Assembly: GCA_937951395.1 (NCBI GenBank)
Contig: CALFBV010000129.1
Coordinates: forward strand, 1 to 7,610
Source of the DNA: an uncultured Rubritalea sp.
GTDB lineage: Bacteria > Verrucomicrobiota > Verrucomicrobiia > Verrucomicrobiales > Akkermansiaceae
Direction of reading: 5' to 3'
DNA: 7,610 nucleotides
This document shows positions 1 to 5,762 of this stretch, piece by piece; the first letter of the stretch is position 1; each line of letters starts with the position of its first letter. The translations under genes were made by a program, and so were the position numbers. Under the pieces are notes generated by a model, which ran no database searches, was not told where the DNA came from, and was given only the letters and a program-made list of their open reading frames with translations.

Positions 1-340
1 AGCTACTTGCTGCTGCACCTGCTGAGCTAGCCGTAATGAGACCTGCTGTTGCTTGCTGAGCTTGAGCAGCACTTACCGCTTGTGATTTATTATTGGAATC
101 TTCAGACGCTATCATGCAGTAACCATATCCTAATCCATGTAATTCGTTCTCCCATAATATATCGCCAGTATTAGGGTTAAGTGAGAATATATGACCACGA
201 CAGTAAGCGTGAAGTGAATCGCCATCAAATACCATGTTCGTAAGATTAGAAGATCGAAGCTTCTTTCTCCATAGTTCTCTACCTGTTTGTTTGTTAAGGC
301 ATACGATATGCCCTTTGATTCCTAGGAATAGTTTTTTCAT
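1..340 (-). CDS. PQQ/BamB-like beta-propeller repeat protein, 3'-truncated by window edge
   Basis: The minus-strand frame opens at the ATG at 338-340 and stays open to position 1, giving 113 residues with no stop, so the C-terminus lies outside the window. Two successive PQQ-type propeller repeats are visible: 'GHIVCLNKQTGRELW' at about residues 10-24 and 'GHIFSLNPNTGDILWENEL' at about 49-67. Each has the hallmark hydrophobic strand, then TG, then a Trp three residues later. After residue about 80 the sequence changes to a Ser/Asn stretch and then an Ala/Gln/Ser-rich low-complexity tail. No signal peptide is evident, since the N-terminus 'MKKLFLGIKGH' runs straight into the first repeat. Two repeats are too few for a closed propeller, so it may be a mini-PQQ protein or need partners. 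No Shine-Dalgarno precedes the start, but a perfect TATAAT lies 37 nt upstream. Family assignment is good; function is unknown. Confidence 0.72.
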   Translation of the reverse strand, partial: MKKLFLGIKGHIVCLNKQTGRELWRKKLRSSNLTNMVFDGDSLHAYCRGHIFSLNPNTGDILWENELHGLGYGYCMIASEDSNNKSQAVSAAQAQQATAGLITASSAGAAASS

Positions 341-376
341 GTTGATAAGATCGTAAATAATTAATGTGATCTTGCT

Positions 377-382
377 ATTATA
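377..382 (-). promoter_or_regulatory. -10 element of the likely promoter for the PQQ-like gene
   Basis: Reading the minus strand, a perfect TATAAT sits at 382-377, inside a very AT-rich stretch, 37 nt before the ATG at 340. No convincing TTGACA-like -35 is found 16-18 nt upstream, so the call rests on the -10 hexamer and its position. The same AT run also reads TATAAT on the plus strand at 379-384. Confidence 0.35.
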
Positions 383-476
383 ATATGAGTATTACTTTGT
401 AGTTAGTGTTTTTAGCCGAACGTCATAGCATAGCTACCCTATGGGGAGAGCGATGATTGACGAGCAACAAACGTGC

Positions 477-497
477 CTGTAGGTGCGACACCAGCAG
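477..497 (+). repeat. Small REP-like imperfect hairpin with GTAG next to the transposase gene
   Basis: GGTG (482-485) pairs with CACC (489-492) around a CGA loop. CTG (477-479) pairs with CAG (495-497) across a 2x2 internal loop. A GTAG tetranucleotide (479-482) adjoins the stem. RAYT transposases act on REP palindromes that carry a GTAG-type tetranucleotide next to an imperfect hairpin, so this is a candidate substrate. The stem is short, and I found no second copy near 1866-1906, so this is weak. Confidence 0.2.
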
Positions 498-532
498 AAC
501 TAGGGGCAGCAATCGAAGCAGAACAATAATAT

Positions 533-718
533 ATGAAACTATCTCTCTATATGATATTTCTTTTGCTCATGATAATTTCTTGCGAGCACAAAACAGATAT
601 AAAAGAAGGAGTTGAGATGAAGACATATTTTAAATTATTGTCGCATGTAATACAAGTAGCCAGGCACGTAGTTGAAAAGGCTATTGACACCCAATTATAT
701 GTTTATTACAAGTATCTT
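533..718 (+). other. AT-rich in-frame leader upstream of transposase, with lipoprotein-like signal peptide
   Basis: The frame of the downstream transposase is open from an ATG at 533. Its first 17 residues, 'MKLSLYMIFLLLMIISC', look like a type II signal peptide with an acceptable lipobox (I-I-S-C). A strong Shine-Dalgarno AAGGAG (606-611) lies 5 nt before an in-frame ATG at 617. None of this matches the start of Y1 transposases, which begin just before the 'YHCVSRCVDRD' strand. The segment is much more AT-rich than the transposase proper. I infer that it is host or remnant sequence, perhaps the start of a small lipoprotein gene, that happens to be in frame. Translation starting at 533 or 617 would add 62 or 34 residues to the transposase. 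Confidence 0.35.
684..712 (+). promoter_or_regulatory. Possible promoter directly before the transposase start
   Basis: A perfect -35 TTGACA (684-689) is followed, after 17 nt, by TACAAG (707-712), which matches the -10 consensus at four of six positions. Transcription would begin at about 719, at the preferred transposase ATG, leaving little or no leader. The -10 is poor and the segment is AT-rich, so chance is possible. Confidence 0.25.
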
Positions 719-1417
719 ATGAGAAAGCGACGTGAAACTATTTTGTCTCCTTTTAGGGAGGAAAAGTCTGCTATTTATCATTGCGTTTCGCGCTGTGTGG
801 ATCGGGATTTTAAGTTTGGGGATGAGGAGCGGGAGGTGTTTGTGCAGATGATGCGGAGGTATGAGAAATTTTGTGGAGTTCAGGTGTTGTCGTACTGTGT
901 GATGTCGAATCATTTCCATATCCTGGTGAAGGTGCCGCCTGAGTGTGCGCGGGATATCCAGGAGGCGCAGATTCTGGAGCGGATGCGTGGAGTTTATAGT
1001 CAGGTGTTTGTGAAGGATGTTGAGAGGAAATTTAAGAAATACCGGACAAATCATGCGACGAAGGCTGCGAGACTGATGCGAGAGAAGTTCACAGATAGAA
1101 TGGCTGATCTGAGTGAGTTTATGAAGATGCTGAAGTGGAGATTTAGCTGTTGGTTCAATAAAAGACATGGGCGTGTGGGAACGCTGTGGGAGAGTAGGTT
1201 CACTAGCGTGCTGGTGCAGGATGGTGTGGCTGCGAGAACGATGGCTGCTTATATAGACTTGAATCCGGTGAGAGCAGGAATGGTGAGTGATCCGAAGGAT
1301 TACCGCTGGTGTGGCTACGCTGAGGCGGTAGCTGGTGGGGAGCTGGCTCAGGCTGGGATAGATGAGCTGATGGGGAGTTATGCTGAGTCAAATCACGGAT
1401 GGGATGGTGGCTTATGA
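719..1417 (+). CDS. REP-associated tyrosine transposase (RAYT, Y1_Tnp), catalytic part of a frameshifted gene
   Basis: This single-strand DNA transposase domain belongs to the IS200/TnpA-REP superfamily, whose members nick and rejoin REP-type hairpins. Counting from the ATG at 719 (232 residues), the opening strand 'YHCVSRCVDRDFKFG' is at 20-34. The HUH metal-binding motif is 'SNHFHILV' (H65, H67). The family motif 'GTLWESRF' is near 164-171. The catalytic-tyrosine helix is 'AAYIDLNPVRAG' (Y178). All catalytic residues are therefore present. I chose 719 because it fits family N-termini and the composition changes there, although the frame is open back to 533. The frame ends at TGA 1415-1417, just after the catalytic domain. 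The family's C-terminal tail continues in the next frame, so this is probably a truncated product. It stands alone among leftward host genes, as expected for a mobile or domesticated insertion. Confidence 0.82.
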   Translation: MRKRRETILSPFREEKSAIYHCVSRCVDRDFKFGDEEREVFVQMMRRYEKFCGVQVLSYCVMSNHFHILVKVPPECARDIQEAQILERMRGVYSQVFVKDVERKFKKYRTNHATKAARLMREKFTDRMADLSEFMKMLKWRFSCWFNKRHGRVGTLWESRFTSVLVQDGVAARTMAAYIDLNPVRAGMVSDPKDYRWCGYAEAVAGGELAQAGIDELMGSYAESNHGWDGGL

Positions 1418-1865
1418 TGCTAGAAAGGAGACTGGGAAGACGAAATCTGATACTGGTCTACGGAGGGTTAGGCGCAGGGAGGACTCTAGTTTGGATGCTA
1501 AGAAGTTGGGAGGCTTGAGTGGGATGGAGTTGTACCGTGTGGTGATGTTTGAGGATGGTGAGGAGAGACTGGACGAAGAGGGTAAGGTGATACGAAAAGG
1601 GCTGAGCGCAGGAGCAGTGGAGAAGTTGTTAGGTAAAGGAGGTCGTCTGAGTAAGGGGCAAATGTTGCGGTGCAGGGTTCGGTATTTTACTGCTGGGGCG
1701 GTGATAGGGAGCAAGAAGTTTGTGAATGATGTGTTTGATCATAGCCGAGAGCACTTTGGTGCTAAGAGGAGGACTGGTGCCCGTAAAATGAAGGGTGTGG
1801 AGGAGGTGGAAGGCGAGGCGATCCATGTGCTGAGGGGTCTGCAGAAGGGTGTTTATGGTCAGTGA
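1380..1865 (+). pseudogene. C-terminal tail of the RAYT transposase, displaced by a frameshift
   Basis: This 161-codon frame overlaps the end of the catalytic part by 38 bp and is offset by +1. It has the same G-rich composition on the plus strand. It reads as the basic accessory tail seen in long RAYT proteins. Recognisable segments are an 'ELYRVVMFEDGEE' stretch near residues 50-62, a glycine/lysine-rich 'EKLLGKGGRLSKGQ' near 81-94, and 'GSKKFVNDVFDHSREHFGAKR' spread over about 109-129. I know the last as a pattern that follows Y1 catalytic domains in long transposases. The nominal start at 1380 has no Shine-Dalgarno, and the first residues look like out-of-frame translation. One inserted or deleted base between about 1395 and 1417 would join both halves into a roughly 380-residue protein. 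It is most likely a recent inactivating mutation or sequencing error. Separate expression by translational coupling is less likely. Confidence 0.6.
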
Positions 1866-1906
1866 GAGATGATGGTAAAATGGTGGATACGTGATTATGG
1901 GGTGAC

Positions 1907-2647
1907 TTAGAAGAAGGGGTTGTGATTGAGTTCTAGACCTACACTAGTGGTAGGTCCGTGGCCAGTGAGGAGGATGGTTTCCGTAGGGAGGGTGAGTAGA
2001 TTTTTGCAGATATTGGTTTGAGCTAGCTGGTAGTTCTGGTTGCTAACTCCACCTGCTGATCCGGCGAAGATGGCATCTCCAGTGATGCAGAGGGGAGTTT
2101 CTAGACCGTTAATGAAGTAGGCGGATGCAGGGATCATATGTCCCGCTACATCTAGTGTGCTGAGGGTAAGGTTTCCAAATTCCAGCTTCGTTCCTGGCTT
2201 TAGTAGATGGCTAGTATTTACATAAGGGCGTAGCTCTGCCTCACATGCTGTATGGTCTGCGTGGCGATGAGTGATAAAGAGGTGTTTCTCTTTTTCTGGG
2301 AACTGTGAAACGTAGTCGATGCATTCCTGGGCATTGGTGCCGGTGTCGAAGATGAGGATGTGAGACGCATTTTCTACAATGAAGGCATTGACGCCTAGAT
2401 GCCCGAAGGGGGAGACGAACGTTTTGATCCCATCAGGAATCCTTACTTCTGGCTTGTAGTTTGGTAAATTGAGTAAGCGCTCAGTATTTAGATTTAATTC
2501 AGGCGCGAGTGCTTGAATGATCTCGGCATCGAATTCACCATTGAGGCATGCTTGTAGTTTAGCTGGCTCGAGATTCAGTTTCGAAACATCGTAGCTTAGT
2601 CCACGGATCGCTTTTCCTAGGACATCGTTGAAATCATCTTCTAGCAT
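1907..2647 (-). CDS. Metallo-beta-lactamase-fold hydrolase with N-terminal HTH-like domain
   Basis: Residues about 70-246 form an MBL-fold hydrolase of the glyoxalase II/persulfide dioxygenase-like branch. The ligand set is complete: 'THRHADHT' (H127, H129, D131, H132), H170 in 'VAGHMIPA', D191 in 'ITGDAIFAG' and H230 in 'LTGHGPT'. Two metal ions should bind, and the reaction is probably thioester or related ester hydrolysis; the substrate is unknown. Residues 1-65 are an additional helical domain. Its pattern ('LSYDVSKLNLEPAKLQACL', then 'ALAPELNLNTERLLNL') resembles an XRE-type helix-turn-helix, so the protein may bind DNA or use the fold as a scaffold. The start overlaps the transporter's end by 14 bp, which suggests translational coupling. 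It is the last gene of the leftward unit, and no terminator is visible before the convergent transposase 41 bp away. The hydrolase call is firm; the HTH call is tentative. Confidence 0.85.
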   Translation of the reverse strand: MLEDDFNDVLGKAIRGLSYDVSKLNLEPAKLQACLNGEFDAEIIQALAPELNLNTERLLNLPNYKPEVRIPDGIKTFVSPFGHLGVNAFIVENASHILIFDTGTNAQECIDYVSQFPEKEKHLFITHRHADHTACEAELRPYVNTSHLLKPGTKLEFGNLTLSTLDVAGHMIPASAYFINGLETPLCITGDAIFAGSAGGVSNQNYQLAQTNICKNLLTLPTETILLTGHGPTTSVGLELNHNPFF

Positions 2648-4526
2648 TAGTTTTCGGTGTTGTTTTATAAAGAATGGCGTATGGAATGAAAATAGTAGCG
2701 GTAACTAGCATTAGCCCCGTAAAGAACCAGAAATAGCTGGCTCCCTCTAGTTTGTATAGACCTCCAGCAGAATAGGTGTGTTCGAAGTCCTTATTGTCGT
2801 AGTAAGTGTGATCGTCATCATCTGTTACAGCTAGCTCTTCTTTGCGTCTTTCCAGCCATGTTGTTTCTTCTGATTTTTTATCCGGATCATTATTTTTTAG
2901 GTTTATGGTGAGTGAGTTATCCCATGGGGTGAGTGGAGTCTTATCTGGGCCTGATGAGCTGATTCGACAAGTTGTGCTGTTGATGACTCTATAGGTTAGT
3001 TTTTGGTCCCATGGGTCTCTAATTTTATCGATCAGCTGCTGACCCTTTTCTGTGAGAGGGAATTTTCTATCCGTATCTATAGCGTATTTCTGAATGATTT
3101 CTGCTGCTAAGAGAAGTGTGGTGTCAGCAGGAGTGTCACGTTTTTTGATGACAGCTTTATTTGTGAAATGGATGGTTATGTCATCGGCAGTGTCTGGCTT
3201 CTCATCATAGCCGTTATAGGACTTCATGTTCCAGTCTTGGTAATGTGATGATGTGGTAGGCTTTGATGTTTCAAGTTCTGCCAGTGCATCTGAAACTTCT
3301 TTGCTAAGCGGGCTGTCGACTTGAATGTATGAATTGACTGCAGAGGTGAAGAGGTTACCTGCTGCCACTGAGAGTAGGAAGAGAGCCATTACCATGGACT
3401 TCATGCTCTTAGGAGATTGGGTGTATGCGAATTCTAGGCACACAATAGAGATCATGATCTCTGCTGAGGTAAGTAAGAGATAGGCGAAAATTTGCCAAAT
3501 AACATGCGGCTTCTGCCCCGCATCAATCCATTCTTGAATGAAGCCACTAATGGAAAACGCTACGACTGTTAGAAAAAGACCTGTCCCTATTTTGCGCAAC
3601 GGTGTGAATGGAACTATTTTTTCCACAGCGGGATAGATCAGACAGGTGAAGATAGGAATCAGGATGAGTATAAAGAAGGGGTTTGCTGTTTGAATCTGTG
3701 ATGGGAGTAGGTCGAAGCCTAACAGATTTAGATTCATGTCTTGAGCTTGAAGCACCCAAGTGGATGCAGTTTGGTCAAAGAGTGACCAGAAGATGGCGAC
3801 AAATGAAAAGATACCGACTAGCTTAAGGAGTAGTTTCAGCCCTGCTTCGGTGAAGATTTCATTGGTGAATGATTTACCCGCGGCAGGGATATGGATGAAT
3901 TCTTTTCTTCCCAACCAGAATAAGAATGTAGCTAGAGCCATCAAAATACCCGGAACTCCGAATGCCCAGTGGGGTCCAAACCATTCTAGTAGCCACGGGA
4001 TCATCATGTTAGAAATAGCAGCTCCTAGGTTGATAGAGAAATAAAACCAATTGAAGATGTTTGGCAGCATATGCTTGTTGTTTTCTCCAAACTGGTCACC
4101 GACGTGTGCTGATACGCAGGGCTTGATGCCCCCAGCCCCTATTGAAATAAGACCGAGTCCTGCGAGTAACCAAATGGCTGCTGGCCCAGTGACTCCCATA
4201 AATGCAAGGGCGGCATGGCCGAGACAGTAAACGATGGAAAGACAGATGATGGTTTTATATTTCCCCCAGAATCGATCACTGATTATGGCTCCTGCTATGG
4301 GGGTGAGGTATACCGCAAATACAAATAGGTGCATGTATTCCGATGCCTTGGCTTTTGACATGGAATCTGTGACTGTATCTCCCATTAGATGCAGATACTG
4401 GGTCATGAAAATTACTAGTGCTGCCTTCATCCCATAGAATGAAAATCTTTCAGCAGCTTCATTACCTATGATGTAGGGAATGCCTTTTGGCATTTTATCG
4501 GTGTCGCTTGCGGTTTCTTTATACAT
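2634..4526 (-). CDS. POT/PTR2 family proton-coupled oligopeptide transporter with large periplasmic insert
   Basis: This inner-membrane MFS protein imports di- and tripeptides with protons. The POT hallmark ExxER is in helix 1 (E23, E26, R27 within 'GNEAAERFSFYG'). 'GAGGIKPCVSAHVGDQF' (130-146) and the PTR2 signature 'FNWFYFSINLGA' (158-169) follow. The late-helix pattern 'SAEIMISIVCLEFAYTQSPKS' is spread over about 354-374. Bacterial relatives are usually 450-500 residues; this one has 630. The excess is a soluble stretch at about 402-595 between the last two hydrophobic helices ('ALFLLSVAAGNLFTS' and 'YFWFFTGLMLVTATIF'), which should face the periplasm. Residues about 455-545 of it resemble the GspG pseudopilin domain ('DPWDQKLTYRV', 'ISSSGPDK'). 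The gene begins 4 bp after the phosphatase stop and overlaps the hydrolase start by 14 bp, so all three are probably co-transcribed. No Shine-Dalgarno precedes the ATG. The transporter call is firm; the insert identity is inferred. Confidence 0.92.
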   Translation of the reverse strand: MYKETASDTDKMPKGIPYIIGNEAAERFSFYGMKAALVIFMTQYLHLMGDTVTDSMSKAKASEYMHLFVFAVYLTPIAGAIISDRFWGKYKTIICLSIVYCLGHAALAFMGVTGPAAIWLLAGLGLISIGAGGIKPCVSAHVGDQFGENNKHMLPNIFNWFYFSINLGAAISNMMIPWLLEWFGPHWAFGVPGILMALATFLFWLGRKEFIHIPAAGKSFTNEIFTEAGLKLLLKLVGIFSFVAIFWSLFDQTASTWVLQAQDMNLNLLGFDLLPSQIQTANPFFILILIPIFTCLIYPAVEKIVPFTPLRKIGTGLFLTVVAFSISGFIQEWIDAGQKPHVIWQIFAYLLLTSAEIMISIVCLEFAYTQSPKSMKSMVMALFLLSVAAGNLFTSAVNSYIQVDSPLSKEVSDALAELETSKPTTSSHYQDWNMKSYNGYDEKPDTADDITIHFTNKAVIKKRDTPADTTLLLAAEIIQKYAIDTDRKFPLTEKGQQLIDKIRDPWDQKLTYRVINSTTCRISSSGPDKTPLTPWDNSLTINLKNNDPDKKSEETTWLERRKEELAVTDDDDHTYYDNKDFEHTYSAGGLYKLEGASYFWFFTGLMLVTATIFIPYAILYKTTPKTNARR

Positions 4527-4530
4527 GGAC

Positions 4531-5172
4531 TTAGAGATTAGAGGTGAGTTTTTTAAGCTCTTCTACGGTGTGGACGATGTGATCTGGGGAGAGTTCTGCG
4601 AGGTCTGAAAGTGGCTCGAATCCCCAAGTTACTGCGATGGATTTGATGCCAGCATTTTTAGCGGTAGTGAGATCTACGGTGGAGTCTCCTATTAAATAGG
4701 TGGGCGCATTAGCTTGGTATGCGAGCTTGAGGATTTCGTGGATGCCTGAGGGGTCTGGCTTTTTGGAAATGCCTTCACGTTGACCTAGGACAGTATGGAA
4801 GGGGACTGTTGGAAAGAGGTTAGTGATGATTTCTGTGGTGAAACCGTGGGGCTTGTTAGAGAGAATGCTGAGCTCGTTATCCGCGGCTAACTCTTCTAAT
4901 AGCTTTGATATTCCAGCATAGATTTCTGTGCCAGATCTCCAGAGTTCTTGATAGTTGACTTTAAATGCAGCGTCTAACTGATTGATTCTATCTTCATCTG
5001 CATAGGGAGCTGCGCGCTCACAGAGAGTGCGTGATCCATCTCCTATGAATGTTTCTACTTGCTCAATACTGTGGCTTGCGAGGCCGTATTGAGATAAAGA
5101 TCGGTTTAACGATTCGGCTATTCCAGGGAGTGAGTTGATGAGAGTGCCATCAAGGTCGAAGATGAGATTCAT
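4531..5172 (-). CDS. HAD-superfamily phosphatase, phosphoglycolate phosphatase (Gph)-like
   Basis: This cytoplasmic phosphatase of 213 residues has the usual length for Gph/PGMB-type HAD enzymes. All four HAD motifs are present. Motif I is 'FDLDGTLINS' (nucleophile D6 and acid D8), motif II is Ser105 in 'SILSNKPHG', motif III is the Lys in 'KKPDP' (137-141), and motif IV is 'IGDSTVD' (D163, D167). A helical type-1 cap fills about residues 15-90. Gph removes 2-phosphoglycolate, but HAD phosphatases of this shape have varied substrates, so the exact one is not certain. It is the first gene of the unit leading into the peptide transporter and MBL hydrolase. The functional link is not obvious and may be only transcriptional. 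The ATG at 5170-5172 has no Shine-Dalgarno. A strong terminator for the upstream gene lies 25-59 bp before it, so a promoter of its own or readthrough is required. Confidence 0.85.
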   Translation of the reverse strand: MNLIFDLDGTLINSLPGIAESLNRSLSQYGLASHSIEQVETFIGDGSRTLCERAAPYADEDRINQLDAAFKVNYQELWRSGTEIYAGISKLLEELAADNELSILSNKPHGFTTEIITNLFPTVPFHTVLGQREGISKKPDPSGIHEILKLAYQANAPTYLIGDSTVDLTTAKNAGIKSIAVTWGFEPLSDLAELSPDHIVHTVEELKKLTSNL

Positions 5173-5196
5173 GGTGAGTATTTAATAAAAATAGAT

Positions 5197-5231
5197 AAAA
5201 AAAAGAGACTCTGTGAGTTCACAGAGTCTCT
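5197..5231 (-). terminator. Intrinsic terminator of the glycine-zipper gene
   Basis: A perfect 12-bp stem, AGAGACTCTGTG (5204-5215) with CACAGAGTCTCT (5220-5231), encloses a 4-nt loop. On the minus strand it is followed by a run of T (A on the plus strand, 5197-5204). It lies 38 bp beyond the stop of the gene at 5270-5524. There is no T-run on the plus side, so it works leftward only. Confidence 0.9.
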
Positions 5232-5269
5232 GAAATTTTACAACGTTAAAGTTGCTTTGTTGCTAGCGA

Positions 5270-5524
5270 TTAGCGGTAGTATTGGTTGTCTTTGTTTCTG
5301 CCGACTGCGTTGCCACCGATTCCGCCTGCTGCTGCACCGAGAGCTGCGCCTTCGATTCCTCTTCCAGACTGGTGTCCGATGATTCCGCCGAGTAAGGCTC
5401 CACCGATTGCGCCTGTAGCTGTATCGCGCTGAGCATTGTTTGCTCCAGGTCCGTATGGGTTAGCGCAATTTGAGAATGTGAGTGCTGAAGCAGCGGCAAC
5501 GATTGATAGTAGTGTTTTCTTCAT
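5270..5524 (-). CDS. Small glycine-zipper envelope protein with signal peptide
   Basis: This 84-residue exported protein starts with a classic signal sequence, 'MKKTLLSIVAAASALTFSNC'. Cys20 suggests a lipoprotein, but the residue before it is Asn, unlike the usual Gly/Ala/Ser, so lipidation is uncertain and signal peptidase I cleavage is possible. After a short Pro/Gly linker, residues about 38-75 form a glycine zipper of GxxxG-type repeats ('GAIGGALLGGIIG' and 'GAALGAAAGGIGG') split by a polar 'HQSGRG' turn. That gives two small helices able to pack in or on a membrane, followed by a polar tail ending 'NKDNQYYR'. Proteins of this kind (glycine-zipper 2TM, OmpA/SlyB-like) sit in the outer membrane or periplasm, often with envelope-stress roles, which I cannot confirm here. 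It is monocistronic, with its own promoter and a strong terminator. Confidence 0.75.
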   Translation of the reverse strand: MKKTLLSIVAAASALTFSNCANPYGPGANNAQRDTATGAIGGALLGGIIGHQSGRGIEGAALGAAAGGIGGNAVGRNKDNQYYR

Positions 5525-5588
5525 GATGTTATTTATTTTCTATATTGTTGGTTTGGTTGATTTAGGTTAGTTAAATATATTTTAGACT

Positions 5589-5616
5589 AATATATATCGA
5601 GTATTTTGCAAGTCAA
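5589..5616 (-). promoter_or_regulatory. Sigma-70-type promoter of the glycine-zipper gene
   Basis: On the minus strand, TTGACT (5616-5611) and TATATT (5594-5589) are separated by 16 nt. They match the -35 and -10 consensus at five of six positions each. Transcription would begin near 5582, giving an AT-rich leader of about 57 nt before the ATG at 5524. No Shine-Dalgarno is seen. Confidence 0.6.
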
Positions 5617-5665
5617 AGTTTCATTAGCTTGATCATTTTGGATGTGAATTAGTCTGTCTGTGTGT

Positions 5666-5692
5666 TTGACGTAAGCGAATCATATTTATTCA
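5666..5692 (+). promoter_or_regulatory. Possible promoter of the DUF971 gene
   Basis: TTGACG (5666-5671) is a good -35. After 15 nt comes TATTCA (5687-5692), a mediocre -10. Transcription would start near 5699-5700, which gives a leader of about 63 nt for the preferred ATG at 5763. The ATG at 5700 would then need a leaderless transcript. Confidence 0.3.
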
Positions 5693-5762
5693 ATCAAAGA
5701 TGATTTTTGTCATTTTGAATGACTACGATTGCGTGAAAGGGAAAAATGAAGTAATACCACGT

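Larger units (their letters stand above)
341..532. other. Non-coding gap between divergent PQQ-like gene and transposase region
   Basis: This stretch holds no convincing gene. The left half (341-415) is AT-rich and fits the promoter region of the leftward PQQ-like gene. The right half (about 416-529) is clearly more GC-rich. It contains two small palindromes: CATAG/CTATG at 429-443, and GGTG-CGA-CACC at 482-492 preceded by GTAG. It also has a short plus-strand open stretch at 461-529 ending in TAA, which has an alanine-rich, protein-like composition but no start codon. The right half may belong to the flank of the inserted transposase, or be a remnant of an older gene. Confidence 0.4.

Noticed and set aside
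424..443. CATAG/CTATG hairpin with a 5-nt loop as a terminator or REP element
   Set aside because: The stem has only 5 bp, no T-run follows, and no second copy is nearby.
695..1168. 157-codon minus-strand open frame opposite the transposase
   Set aside because: It is the mirror of the Y1 catalytic domain. The His/Leu/Ser-rich composition is an artefact of antisense reading, and the plus-strand frame has clear family motifs.
1412..1826. Minus-strand open frames opposite the transposase tail
   Set aside because: Pro/Ser/Thr-rich antisense shadows of a G-rich coding strand, with no motif or ribosome site.
1866..1906. Search for a terminator or second transposon end between the convergent transposase and MBL gene
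   Set aside because: No stem-loop with a T-run and no convincing match to the 416-529 flank. A loose GAGAG-GATGAT similarity is within chance.
3547..4437. Short frames on both strands inside the peptide transporter
   Set aside because: They lie within a long, well-supported POT gene whose membrane helices and signatures continue through these positions.
5263..5499. 78-codon Gln/Ser-rich minus-strand frame overlapping the glycine-zipper gene
   Set aside because: It is an alternative frame of the same DNA, lacks a signal peptide and has a repetitive artefact composition. The other frame has a signal sequence, promoter and terminator in register.
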